DNA of 64,000 nt from Flaveria trinervia (lineage: Eukaryota > Streptophyta > Magnoliopsida > Asterales > Asteraceae): positions 5,657,910 to 5,721,909 of the forward strand of contig CM046453.1 in the NCBI GenBank assembly GCA_025506515.1, given 5' to 3'. The notes below the pieces were generated by a model. The model had not been told where the DNA came from. It ran no database searches and saw nothing but the letters and a program-made list of their open reading frames with translations. Positions 10,202 through 20,790 of this stretch are shown here, piece by piece. The translations under genes were made by a program, and so were the position numbers. The stretch's first letter is position 1. Every line of letters begins with the position of its first letter.

Positions 10202-12106
10202 CTAAAACCCCTCTTTTTACTTGTTTTTAACCGTTTTGGGGCTGGAAATGCATGTATGAACTTTTTACAAACGTTGGGTTTCATACCCGTATGTATGTAT
10301 GTGTTTGATGATATCTTGATTGTGTTCCTAAGGCTTAGAATGTATGATTTAAGCTTAGAACATGATAGTTGGTGTTTGGGGACCGAATTATGATGTTAAG
10401 TGTGTCTTAGGCTGCTTATGCGCCCAAATAGGGCTCATGCGCCTAAGTTTTAGAATTTTCCTAAGTATTCCCAAACTAATGTGGATGAACAAGATAATGC
10501 GGATGAACAAGCTAATGCAGATGAAAAAGTTCATACGGATGAAAAAGTTAATGCGGATGAACAAGTTAATGCGGATGAACAAGCTAATGCGGTTGAACAA
10601 ATTCATGCGGATGAACAAGTTCATGCGGATGAACAAGCTGATGCGGATGAACAAGCTAATGCGGATGAACAATTTCACGCGGATTAAAAAGTTCATGCGG
10701 ATGAACAAGTTCATGCGGATGAACAAGCTAATGCGGATGAACAAGCTAATGCAGATGAACAAGCTAATGCAGATGAACAAGCTAATGCGGATGAACAAGT
10801 TCATGCGGACGAACAAGTTAATGCGGATGAAAAAGTTAATGCGGATGAACAAGTTAATGCGGATGAAGAACATGTTAATGCAGATGAACAATAAGAAATG
10901 CGGATGAAGACTTAGTTTATTTTCTGAATTTTGGGGAAAATACAGGTGTAGGTTTTGACTTGGGAGGTTTCCGGGGGTTCGTGTAAGCTGACTTTTGAGG
11001 TCATAGATGATATGATGGGCATGATTGATTATGTATGATGTTATGTATGATGGTATGTGTGATGTATGTTATGTATGCATGCTGATATCTATGATGATTG
11101 GCATGATCTTATTGATGTTCCTGTTTATGTATGTATATTTTCCCGTGGCTTTGCGTTGAATGTTAATGAATGAAACGAAAAGTATTATGTAACATAAAGT
11201 GGAAGATAATGAAAAGAGGAACATAATGACGGAATGCATGCATTAATAAACGATGGAAAGTAAAGAAAGTCTTGCAAGCCTTGTATGTGGAAACACGCCC
11301 AAATGAAGGGTGTTAGTTCAACAGTGTGTGGGTTAGCTACCCCAGAAGGATGCATACCGGGGTCCGTCTTTGTGATCGACCATTTGTATAGAACCTTCGT
11401 TGCTTACCCTAGTACTGTGGTCAGGCCACCGGGCACAATGTATGGGGTCTATGATAGACCTTGGCCCAGTACAGCTTTATGCATGACGGTGGGGTATAGC
11501 ACATGATAATTGTACACCTGGACTTACCCTAGTACTGTGGTTAGGCCACCGGGCACAATGTATGGGGTCTATGATAGACCTCGGCCCAGTACAAATTTAT
11601 GCATGATGGTGTGGTATAGTTCATGGTTTGGAATGGAATGTAAAGAATGAATGAATGAATGTGATTGATGATGACGTACGGTGATGGAAAGAAAGTTAAC
11701 AAACGAATAATGAAGATCATAATTACGTGTATGTATGATGTATGATCACGTATGATGGTAAAGAACAGTTTTAAACGAAAGTAAAGTATGTTTTATTTTA
11801 AAACTAGAACTCACTCAGCAACGCTGACTTTATGTGTTTCTAGTTGGAGGTGAAGGTTGCTGAGGATGGCACGAAGTGGCTACTTCGCTCGTTTTAGATG
11901 GCATCCATTTTTATAATGCTTTTGTGTTGTACTGCACATGTAATTTGTAACTTGATAACGATGTATTATTTTGCAAAAGCTTTTTACAATGAAATGGAAT
12001 GTTGTTCTAATGTTCTGCTGCGATGTTTTATCAATATTAATGTAAATTATATGTTTTATGTGCAATGATTGACCAACTGTAATCGTCCTGGGAATGAGGC
12101 CTTACA
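10202..12106 (+). repeat. 3' LTR of gypsy element 1, second part
   Basis: Resumes with CTAAAACCCCTC, the sequence that follows GTTCTAAAACCCCTC in the 5' LTR, and runs to GAGGCCTTACA at 12106. Includes about 23 units of the 18-bp minisatellite and the two ~118-bp blocks with CTTACCCTAGTACTGTGG at about 11405 and 11523. Confidence 0.93.
10477..10890 (+). repeat. 18-bp minisatellite inside 3' LTR, about 23 copies
   Basis: Same unit as at 991-1515 but about six units shorter. One unit reads GCGGATTAAAAAGTT, which breaks the frame of the pseudo-ORF. Confidence 0.94.
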
Positions 12107-13048
12107 ATGGGGAAGGAAAGAGTGATGTGGGTAGTGTTGGTGATTGTGTTGATATGGTTGGTGTATGAAGTGTTTGCATGCTTTATGGTCTTACACCCTT
12201 TTAGCATAGGTTTTTGGAATATGGATGTATCATTTCATGGGTAAAGATGGATGAGATGGAGAATTCCAATTATGGTAATGGGGTTAGGTCCCTTTAATTA
12301 ACATTAAAAGTGTTTCACAAATAGGCAAGTGTTGGATTTTGGTAAAAGTTAAACGATTTCCAAGGAATCTTGGAAATGAGAAGTGTGTGTGTGTGTGTGG
12401 GGGGGGGGGGGGTTATAAGTGAACGGCAAAAAGGGTGGGGGTGAGTTTGGTTTTCAATTTTATGTAGTATTGGGTATTTGGATGATATTTGTTGTATTAT
12501 AGTAATTTATATATTTTAATATTTTTACACTTTACTTTTTAAAATACTGTAAAATTGTATAACTACTTGTATAATATCATATCATTTAATATTTATGGTA
12601 TGTTAATGATACATCAAGTATTTAGTAGTTGTGTTAAAATGATTCGTTCCGGGTAAAATATCAATTTACGCGATTAGGTTTATTTATAAATTTGCGTTTT
12701 TCCAATGTATTTAATTTAAAATCTAAAATATTTTGAAACAATGAATCTAAAATACTTTGAAACACCTCAAAGTATTTATTAGTACACATATTTAATTATC
12801 ACCAAGTTCGTTGTGTGCCGGTTGTATCGTGTGTAAAAAATGACAATTACGCCAAATCACCGATGCATGAAATGTAATGCATGAAATTTTGCAATGCATA
12901 AAACGTCTTCAAATATTGGAATCAATTGAAAATCAAGTATTTAGGTGTAATTATAACCAAGTCAAGGTTGGGTATTGACCTGAAATATCGGTTGTCACAT
13001 TAACTAATATTATAAGAAAACTAAAGATCTTAAAAGAAATCCTAATGT
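12107..13048. other. AT-rich intergenic stretch, no gene seen
   Basis: Begins with the 3' copy of the target duplication (ATGGG). I see no reading frame with recognisable protein content and no terminal repeats. It holds a (GT)8 run followed by 14 G (12383-12412). Confidence 0.55.
12383..12412 (+). repeat. Simple repeat (GT)8 then G14
   Basis: A dinucleotide run directly followed by a 14-base homopolymer. Such runs are prone to length error in sequencing as well as to real variation. Confidence 0.95.
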
Positions 13049-13215
13049 ATTCGAACTCATATTCATTCAGAGTTGTGTGATTTTCATAGCTCGCCTTCAC
13101 TAGATACTAAGAAATATGTTATGTTTATTGAGGATGCTACAAGATATATTATGTATATTTTTTCATGCTAAGAATGAAGCACTTCATCAATTCAAGATTT
13201 TCAATCAAGGTTTGC
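13049..13215 (+). pseudogene. Copia integrase remnant
   Basis: Conceptual translation across one frameshift gives HSELCDFHSSPSLDTKKYVM, then FIEDATRYIMYIF and AKNEALHQFKIF. This order resembles the start of the Ty1/copia integrase core (HSDxCxxxxTPSLGxKKYFV, FIDDxxRY, KDEAxxxFK), in which the Asp of FIDD is catalytic; here it reads FIED. No LTRs or other domains of this copy are visible nearby, so it is an old fragment. Confidence 0.62.
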
Positions 13216-13780
13216 ATTATGTATTGAATGTTCTAGGTGAAGATAACCTTTGTGTTAGCAAAAACAAAAAAATGGTTAAATGAAACTATTAGGATATCTG
13301 AAAAGGACAAAGATAACGAAAACTAAGTGTTGGATATGTCTAAGTGCTAAATGATAAGTCTAACTATTACTGACCAACTACTGAAAAACTATGAATTAGC
13401 ATACCGCCTATTACTAACTACCAGATGATGTGCCGATCCATTACTTTTGTAGATAAAGATCTCATTGCTAAAGAGTAGTAGTAATATCATTACACTACAA
13501 CTGTTAAAAGTATGATGTGTTGATTCTTGACTAGATTGTACATTGTATTGTAAAAATCATATATCAGTGGGACTCACCTTAGTTTGGGTTCTATGATGGG
13601 GGCTAGAAATTAGGGGTTTTTCTAGACTCAGTTGATCCTTAGATGGGTGTTGTGGATCAACATCATGGCCGTGAAGAGACATGATTTTTTATTAGTACCT
13701 ATTAGAAGGTCAGTGAAAAATATGGAAGTGATACCTAATGACCTAGAACCTTGATTAATGTCTAGAGGCATTGAGCCTAT
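13216..13780. other. No recognisable feature
   Basis: AT-rich sequence between the copia scrap and the Cassandra element. No convincing open frame or repeat structure. Confidence 0.5.
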
Positions 13781-14049
13781 TATGACAACCTACATATATC
13801 ACATTTGGTCGTGGACAGAAGAGATTTCTGGTTCATAGGAATGTCTGGTCTCTAATATCAACAACGCGTTTTGGGCGTATTGGCTGTGGATGAGAGGAGA
13901 ACTCCACAGTTAAGTGTGCGCAGGTGAGAGCAATCCAGGGATGGGTGACCTCCCTGGGGAAGTTTTTTCCCGGGCAACCAAAAGCAAATTCGTGAACTCC
14001 TCGTGGGCAAAGCGGACAATATTGTTGGTGTGAGGGGCCATGTGTGACA
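13781..14049 (+). repeat. 5' LTR of Cassandra element
   Basis: 269 bp. Its 5S-like part is at about 13896-13966. The first dinucleotide is TA rather than TG, a point change relative to the 3' LTR. Confidence 0.88.
13896..13966 (+). promoter_or_regulatory. 5S rRNA-derived segment, 5' LTR
   Basis: Contains GAACTCCACAGTTAAGTGTG and ATGGGTGACCTCCCTGGGGA, which correspond to the 5S rRNA stretches around boxes A and C of the internal RNA polymerase III promoter. This copy has more changes from 5S than the 3' LTR copy. It is not a 5S gene: the first half of 5S is not recognisable. Confidence 0.85.
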
Positions 14050-14052
14050 AAA

Positions 14053-14065
14053 TGGTATCAGAGCC
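14053..14065 (+). other. Primer binding site of Cassandra element
   Basis: TGGTATCAGAGCC, three bases after the first LTR. Confidence 0.9.
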
Positions 14066-14157
14066 ACTCCTGTGCTGTTCGGGGTGTGGGACATACCTCA
14101 CCAAGGATGGTGACTTCTCGGGCTCATCAAGGACGATGAGTCCAAACAAGGGGTGCT

Positions 14158-14427
14158 TGTGACACCCTACACATATCACACATCGACCGTGGACAGGAGA
14201 GATTCCTTGTTCATAAGGAATGTCTGGTCTCTAATATCAATAACACGTTTTGGGCGTATTGGCTATGGATGAGAGGAGAACTCCATAGTTAAGCGTGCTC
14301 AGGTGGGATCAATCCAGGAATGGGTGACCTCCTTGGGAAGTTTTCACCCGGGCAACCAAAAGCAAATCCGTGAGCTTCTTGTGGGAAAAACAGACAATAT
14401 TGTTGGTGTGAGGGGCCGGGTGTGACA
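14158..14427 (+). repeat. 3' LTR of Cassandra element
   Basis: 270 bp, TGTGACACCC...TGTGACA. Its 5S-like segment is better preserved than the 5' one. Confidence 0.88.
14274..14343 (+). promoter_or_regulatory. 5S rRNA-derived segment, 3' LTR
   Basis: Contains GAACTCCATAGTTAAGCGTG (box A region) and ATGGGTGACCTCCTTGGGAA (box C region), close to plant 5S rRNA as I know it. Confidence 0.87.
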
Positions 14428-14758
14428 CTATGATTGGGCTGTCCCTTTTTAGTTGCTTAGTGGAGTATAATGACTCACCTTGAGGGCTTACAGTTTGGAT
14501 TTGGGGCTTATGGGATTGAGACCGAGTAGACTTAATTCCCATATTGAGGTCTATTTTGAAGGATGCTGGGACCTCAGACTGAGTGGGATCCTATGTTTCT
14601 ACTCTAGCCTTTTTGGATTGAACAGGGAGAACTTGTTCAACCAGAGTAGAATGAGCAAGAGTTTGCTTGGAGCGTCTCTATATATATGTTTGATGGGATG
14701 GGAAGGAAGAGTTGGTGTTAAAGTGGTTATTGCTGGTGTCGGTTAATCACCTATGGGG
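14428..14758. other. No recognisable feature
   Basis: A plus-strand frame of 88 codons (14480-14746) has no recognisable motif and I do not call it a gene. This is the junction between the Cassandra flank and the tandem array. Confidence 0.45.
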
Positions 14759-15312
14759 TCAACATGGTGTCACTTGAGCCATTGGCTCAACCATACCGGG
14801 AAGAAGCGCAGTATGTCTTCGAGTAAAGTTGGTGGACACCCTCTTCGGCACATTGAAGATGGCCGGCCTCATGTGAGGGATAGGTAGAGTAGATGCACAA
14901 ACAAGCTTACCCTGATCTAGCTCATAGTTGATTATATATTGAATAAACCTGGGATACATGTAGAATGTGTCAGTTTGAAGGTTTCCTCTGAGTTTGTTCA
15001 ATATAAATCTTGAATAGTAGAACCTGAGTCCTTTTACTAACCCGTGAACCAAGCATCCTAAATCATAAGGAATTTGATCCCAACCCCTAAACTTGTTTGA
15101 CAGATAGTGAAGGACAATGTGAAGCAGGAACTTTCGGTTGTAGGAAAAGTTGAACTTGTAGAAGTTAACCTGCTCACCTCTCCACCAAATCCCATTTGGG
15201 TATATGTGTCCTCTAAGTCTGATTTGAGGAATTTAGTTTGAGAACTTTCATCATGGAGCTCTAGGTGCTCCTTGATTGTCTGTTCAGATATGACTAATTC
15301 TTGGCCAACAAT
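14759..15312 (-). pseudogene. Retroelement extra-ORF-like fragment, copy 1
   Basis: Minus-strand fragment related to the extra ORF of the copia element at 42406-42891. Shared segments are GWDQIPYDLG-like (GWDQIPEDLS there), VHGLVKGLRFYYSRFILNKL (VHGMVQGVKFRYSQFVYTNL there) and FYMYPRFIQYIINYEL (YYMFPRYVQHILNCEL there). Copy 1 alone keeps the further C-terminal match, MRPAIFNVPKRVST against MKPGIFKIMKKPTV and LLPGMVEPMAQ against LVPKMLELIAQ. It is frameshifted near 15060 and 15180. It lies at the low end of the tandem array and continues without a break into the array-type intron-like sequence. Confidence 0.78.
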
Positions 15313-15461
15313 AACAAAAAAAAATTCGACACATAAAAAGTTAATACTTAAAAAATAAAAAAGAAAGAAAACTAACCTCGCATTAAAAAATAAAAAAGAA
15401 AGAAAACTAACCTCGCATCCGATAAGTAGTTCATGCAATTGATATGTGTATGGATGAATAT
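15313..15461 (-). repeat. Array-type spacer with internal duplication
   Basis: Between copies 1 and 2. A 37-bp stretch (TAAAAAATAAAAAAGAAAG followed by AAAACTAACCTCGCAT) is present twice in a row at about 15346-15420, then the short exon-like block with TTCATGCAATTGATATGTGT. Confidence 0.75.
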
Positions 15462-15913
15462 GGCCGACCTCATGTGAGGATAGGTAGAGTAGATACATAA
15501 ACAAGCTTACCTTGATCCAGCTCATAGTGATTATGTGTTGAATAAACCTGGGATACATGTAGAATGTGTCACTTTGAAGGTTTCCTCTGAGATTGTTCAA
15601 CACAAATCTTGAATAGTTGAACCTGAGTCCTTTTACTAACCCATGAACCAAGCATCCTAAATCATAGGGAATTTGATCCCAACCCCTGGACTTGTTTGAC
15701 AGATAGTGAAGGACAATGTGAAGCAGGAACTTCCGGTTGTAGGGAAAGTTAAACATGTAGAAAGTTAACCTGCTCACCACTCCACCATATCCCATTTGGG
15801 TATATGTGTCCTCTAAGTCTGATTTGAGGAATTTAGTATGAGAATCCTCATCATGGAGCTCTAGGTGCTCCTTGATTTTCTGTTCAGATATGACCAATTC
15901 TTGGCCAATAATA
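15462..15913 (-). pseudogene. Retroelement extra-ORF-like fragment, copy 2
   Basis: Best preserved of three copies. The minus-strand frame runs IIGQELVISEQKIKEHLELH, QMGYGGVVSRLTFYMF, KFLLHIVLHYLSNKSRGWDQ and FYMYPRFIQHII, then shifts frame near the end. At the low end it joins the array exon-like block at the sequence TTCATCC (HMRPAIF followed by HIRINYMN-type residues in copy 3), and at the high end it follows the array intron-like end TTTTTTTGTTAT. A 291-codon frame (15058-15933) reads through copy 2, the intron-like stretch and copy 1, but this is probably chance. Confidence 0.78.
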
Positions 15914-16011
15914 ACAAAAAAAAATCGCCACATAAAAAGTTAATACTTAAAAAATAAAAAAGAAAGAAAACTAACCTCGCACCGTTCATGTAATTGATAC
16001 GTATATGGCTG

Positions 16012-16463
16012 AATATGGCCGGCCTCATGTGAGGGATAGGTAGAGTAGATGCACAAACAAGCGTACCCTCATCTAGCTCATAGTTGATTATGTGTTGAAT
16101 AAACCTGGGATACATGTAGAATGTGTCACTTTGAAAGTTTCCTCTAAGATTGTTCAACACAAATCTTGAATAGTTAAACCTGAGTCCTTTTACTAACCTG
16201 TGAACCAGCATCCTAAATCATAGGGAATTTGATCCCACCCCTGACTTGTTTGACAGATAGTGAAGGACAATGTGAAGCAGAACTTCCGGTTGTAGGAAAA
16301 GTTAAACTTGTAGAAATTTAACCTGCTCACCTATCCACTGTATCCTATTTGGGTATATGTGTTCTCTAAGTTTGATTTGAGGAATTTAGTATGAGAACCC
16401 TCATCATGGAGCTCTAGGTGCTCCCTAATTGTCTATTCAGATATGACCAATTCTTGGCCGTAA
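16012..16463 (-). pseudogene. Retroelement extra-ORF-like fragment, copy 3
   Basis: Third copy with the same limits as copy 2. Segments VKGLRFNYSRFVLNNLRGNF, FYMYPRFIQHIINYELDEGT and PHMRPAIF are readable; the N-terminal half has several single-base gaps. The three copies are spaced about 600 and 553 bp apart, measured at the word TTCTTGGCC (15298, 15898, 16451). Confidence 0.75.
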
Positions 16464-18176
16464 TAACAAAAAAAATTTGGCACATAAAAAGTTAAGACTT
16501 AAAAAGTAAAAAGAAAGAAAACTAACCTCGCATCCCGGTAAGTAGTTCATGTAATTGATACGTATATGGATGAAATAGTCATATAGATTCGGAAAAACAT
16601 CTATTAGAAAGATAAAATTAGAATAATACAATACAAAAACAATATTAAAAATTTAATTAAAAAGAAACTTAAACTTATGTGAAGATCTTTATTTCGATTT
16701 TGGTATGCTTCTTCGAGTTCTACACGGAACACTACATGCATTGACGGAAAGCATTGTTTAAAGAAACACACATGAGACTATATTAGTATGGTGAAATAAC
16801 AATAACTTCAAAAACATAGTTGGAAATCATGTCAAACCTTTATCTTCTCGCGTATTGTCGTTCCGGCGATGTTACATATCACTTAGTCAAGGTTAGAAAA
16901 CACCATAGACGCGTTAGTAAAAATAATAAATTAAATTATAAAATATAAAATTAAACCTAAAATTCAAAAGTAACCTCGTATTACACGAGCAAGCATGGCG
17001 AGTGAACAAATAATGGTTATGATAAATTCATAAAGACATCACACACTCATTATTGTGCGCAGCCAATTCACGAGTGTCCTCACTAATATCTATGTATCTC
17101 ATACACTTACATGATATCTTAATCTTTACCAATAGGTTTCAGTTTGTGACAACTTCCAAGTTGCCTATGGTCAACCCAAGGTGAAGGAACACCAAACGTC
17201 ATCATTTCAAATATAACTAAAAACCTTTCAAAATATAGAATTTAATAATTTAGAATTTTAAACTTACCTCACATCTGGGTAGCCGGTGCATGCATTTGAT
17301 ACGTGTATGGGAAAGATAGTCATATACATTTAGAAAACTAACCACGTATTTTAGGAGCAAGCATGTCGAGTGAACACATAAGGGTAGTGTTAAATTCATA
17401 AAGACATCATGCACACGTATATGCGAGGCACTAATTCACGAGTGTCCGTGCTATTATCTATGTATCTCGTAAACTTACATGAAATCCCAATGCTTACCTT
17501 TAGGTATGGGTTTTTGACAACTTCCAAGTTACCAATGGTTTACTCGTGGTGAAAGAAAACCAAACTTCGTCCTTCCAACCATAACAAAAAAAAATTCAGC
17601 GCATAAAAGGTTAATAATACTTTAAAAAAAAGAAAGAATACTAACTTCGCATCTCGGTAAGTTGTGTATGTAATTGATACGTGTATGGATGAACATAGTT
17701 ATATACATTTAAAAAACACAACTATTATAAAGATAGAATTAGAAATAAGACAATACAAAACCAATATTAAATATTTAAATAAAAAGACATTAAAAACTTA
17801 CATGAAGATCACTATTTCGATTTTGGTATGCTTCTTCTACTTTTACAAGGAACACTCATTCATTGACGGAAACCATTGTTTAGAGAAACAAACATGAAAC
17901 TATATTAGTACGGTGAAATAACAATAACTTCACTAACTTAGTTGGAAGTCGTGTCAAACCTCTATCTTCTTGCGTATCGTCGTCCTAGCGATGTTACCTA
18001 TCACTTAGTCAATGTACGAAAACATCATCTACGTGTTACTAAAAATAAAAAATTAAATTCATTAAACATAAACCTAAAATTCAAAACTAACCTCGTATTA
18101 CTGGAGCAAGCATGGCGAGTGAACACATCATGGTAATGATAAATTCAATAAGGCATCAAGCACCCATTATTGTTAG
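16464..18176 (-). repeat. Exon-like tandem array, segment 1
   Basis: Start of the main array. Recurrent anchors are the B-type GCAAGCATGGCGAGTGAACA (around 16990 and 18107) and the A-type GCAAGCATGTCGAGTGAACA (around 17358). The first B-to-A step is only about 370 bp because two blocks are missing there. The last five bases (GTTAG) are the target duplication of the copia solo LTR that follows. Confidence 0.85.
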
Positions 18177-18556
18177 TGCAGGACCGGTGAAGGGTGGTCA
18201 CTTACAACACAACAACACAGTGAGGAGATAACGCTTAACTTAATCTAAGCAGTCAACTAGATTAACCATAATAAGACACTAAGAACACAAGTAATTTAGT
18301 AAGAGACGGAACAAGAGAACAAGAAGCACAAGTGTATGGTTTTCAAGGTTGCAATATATTGCTTTCTCTATGTTCTATTACAAGTGTTACAGAACATAAA
18401 GGAAAGATACAAGAACATGAGATACTTATACTATATCCTAAAGCTGGCTATACTGTGAAAGCCAGTGGATACAATTGACTAGACACAAACAGAATCAATT
18501 GTAGAGTCAAAAGACAGATTGCTTTTTGACTAGTGACTATGACATGCCATAGCTCA

Positions 18557-20790
18557 TGTAAGGCCCCGTCTCCGGGATGCTTACAACTGGTCATTTATCG
18601 CACATAAAACATATAATTACATTTGTCTTAAAAAAATATTGCAGCGGAAACATTCAAAAATGACATCTCATTCATTATAAGCACTTTTGCCAAATAATAC
18701 AACATTATCCGGTTACAAAATACATGTTTGCATTACATCACAAAAGCATTATAGATGGATGCCATCCCAAAAGAGCTGAGTAGCCTCCTAGTGCCATCCT
18801 CAGCAACCACTACCTGCCAACTGGAAAACATATAAAAAGTCAGCGTTGCTGAGTGAGTTCTAGTTTTTATAATAAACATACTTTAGTTTCATTAAAATCT
18901 TTCATTACAAGTGTATGTGCTCATACATCATACGTACATACAGATAACATCATTATTATCTTTGTCATTCTTTTTTCATACTTTCATTCGTTTGATATAA
19001 CTTTACTTGCACATCGGATATTCTTGTACCAATACCATATGCTACACCCCGAACAATTTAGCTACTGGGCCGAAGTCAATAAATGAACAGCTGAGCGTAT
19101 GCCACAGTACTAGAGGTAAGCGGTAGAGGCACTACACGTTTGGTCGATCACAAAGAAGGACCCTGATATCCAATGCTTGCAAGACTTCTTTTATTCATTC
19201 ATTAATGCATGCATCCATCATCATGTTCCTCTTTCATCATTCATTAATGAATGCATTCATCATCATGTTCCTCTTTCATTATCTTTCACTTTACGTTACA
19301 TAATACTTCGTTCATTCATTATCATAACACGTAAAGCCACAGGAAAGATAAACATACATCATAATAAGGAACATAACATGCACAGACATCACGTCATACA
19401 GAGCAACATCATACATACATAATATGCATATACATGCAACATCATCATCATTATGCCCTACTGCTCTCTAAGGCCATAACAATTATCTTACATGCTCTTA
19501 CGGGAACCTTTATGTCAACACTTACATCTGCACTTTCCCCCGAAAGTCAGAAGTCAAACTATACTTTCCTCGGGTGCACAGCCCTATTCAGGCGTATGGA
19601 CATCCCTCAATCGCATGGCTCCATGCGACTGATCACTATGCGAATGAACTAATGCGGATGAATACCCATGCGAATGAACGCCCAGTCGTGCGAATGGACA
19701 ATGCGGATGAACCTCATGTGAATGGGATTAATGCGGATGAGCACTTATGCGACTAGACCTTCAGTCGCCTGTCCTCCATGCGACTGGACCTTCAGTCGCC
19801 TGTCCTCCATGCGACTGGACCTTCAGTCGCCTGTCCTCCATGCGACTGGACCTTCAGTCGCCTGTCCTCCATGCGACTGGACCTTCAGTCGCCTGTCCTC
19901 CATGCGACTGGACCTTCAGTCGCCTGTCCTCCATGCGACTGGACCTTCAGTCGCTGTCCTCCATGCGACTGGACCTTCAGTCGCCTGTCCTCCATGCGAC
20001 TGGACCTTCAGTCGCCTGTCCTCCATGCGACTGGACCTTCAGTCGCCTGTCCTCCATGCGACTGGACCTTCAGTCGCCTGTCCTCCATGCGACTGGCCTT
20101 TCAATTGTGCGAATGGACCTTCAATCGTGCGAGTGGTCCCCAATCCTACGAATGGACCCCAATCGCACCCTATTCGTCCGTATGGCCTCCAGTCAGTCGC
20201 CTAGCCCTAGCTGATGCAGAATGCAGTTCATCCCGACTGCAGCCGAAGGTTTTCGGCCTCCAAACCCATCTAAACCCATTTTAAGCCCAAATCGACCATC
20301 CTAAACCTTAGGGATGCATACCGCAACACCATTCAAGCACACACAAGCTCACAATCAAGACTCAAACACATCATACACACACATACACACACATACACAT
20401 ACACAAACGGGTCAACATACACCCACACGAAAAACCCGATTTCAGATGTTTTTCCACCCCCAAAATTGTTTGAAAACAAATAAAAGAGGGGTCTTAAAAC
20501 TCACACAAACGAGCACAACGACAAGGGCTTCGGTTTGGCTTGCTACACGACGATTTTGACTACTCGAACCAACCCGAACCAACAGTTTTCCTCTTTTCTT
20601 CCTTTCTCTCTTCTCCTCTTTTCTTTGGCTAATTTGTGAGTGTGTGGGGAGAGGGTAAGGGCTGCCCTCTCTCTTATATACTCCCACTCACCCGACTTTC
20701 TTTCGTTGGCGAGTTTGGTCCCTCGACTTTGGACTTTATTTCTTTTTCTTCCTTCGTCGGCTTTAAAATAATAAATAATCGGGTGTTACA
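18557..20790 (-). mobile_element. Tekay-type solo LTR nested in the copia solo LTR
   Basis: 2234 bp, TGTAAGGCCCCG...CGGGTGTTACA, flanked by a perfect GCTCA duplication (18552-18556, 20791-20795). Minus orientation. The transcribed-strand end matches the start of the element 2 LTR (CGACTTTGGACTTTATTTC on the plus strand). It carries a 31-bp tandem repeat (19750-20097). Confidence 0.93.
19750..20097 (-). repeat. 31-bp minisatellite in nested solo LTR, 11 copies
   Basis: Units consist of CTTCAGTCGCCTGTCCTCCA followed by TGCGACTGGAC, starting about every 31 bp from 19759 to 20068; one unit lacks a C (30 bp). Because 31 is not a multiple of three, three overlapping plus frames read nearly the same peptide string, shifted. 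No gene is implied. Confidence 0.96.

Larger units (their letters stand above)
297..12106 (+). mobile_element. Ty3/gypsy chromovirus, Tekay-like, complete but defective (element 1)
   Basis: A full-length LTR retrotransposon bounded by TGTAAC...CTTACA LTRs and flanked by the perfect 5-bp duplication ATGGG (292-296 and 12107-12111). The order is 5' LTR, Met-tRNA primer site, gag with zinc knuckles, protease, RT, RNase H, integrase, a C-terminal chromodomain-like tail, polypurine tract and 3' LTR. Chromodomain tail and long LTRs fit the Tekay/Del clade (family knowledge). Every gene is broken by stops or frameshifts, gag carries a foreign LTR fragment, and the 3' LTR is split by a solo LTR. By eye the first 250 bp of the two LTRs differ at roughly 5% of positions, so the insertion is not recent. 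Confidence 0.93.
13781..14427 (+). mobile_element. Cassandra-type TRIM retrotransposon with 5S rRNA-like LTRs
   Basis: A 647-bp element: LTR 13781-14049, a 108-bp middle, LTR 14158-14427. The LTRs start TATGACAACC (mutated) and TGTGACACCC and both end TGTGACA. A Met-tRNA primer site (TGGTATCAGAGCC, 14053-14065) follows the first LTR and a purine-rich AAACAAGGGG precedes the second. There is no coding capacity. Both LTRs carry a segment resembling the second half of plant 5S rRNA. This combination defines Cassandra, a non-autonomous family widespread in plants. The 4-bp CTAT at 13777-13780 and 14428-14431 is the likely target duplication. Confidence 0.9.

Noticed and set aside
13896..14343. 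5S rRNA genes
   Set aside because: Only the second half of 5S is present, and it sits inside LTRs of a TRIM element with a primer site.
14480..14746. 88-codon plus frame
   Set aside because: No motif, no homologue in the window, and composition like surrounding AT-rich DNA.
15058..15933. 291-codon minus frame as a real gene
   Set aside because: It runs through two tandem copies and the intron-like spacer between them, with a frame change in the domain, so its length is chance.
17942..18136. Plus-strand frames starting MEVVSNLY (also near 22206) that recur in the array
   Set aside because: They have protein-like wording but are short, vary between units and lack plus-strand splice signals; the blocks with GTAAGT/GTTAGT borders are on the minus strand. 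I kept the minus strand, though without certainty.
19722..20284. Three overlapping plus frames of 155-168 codons
   Set aside because: Produced by the 31-bp tandem repeat; same peptide in all frames.
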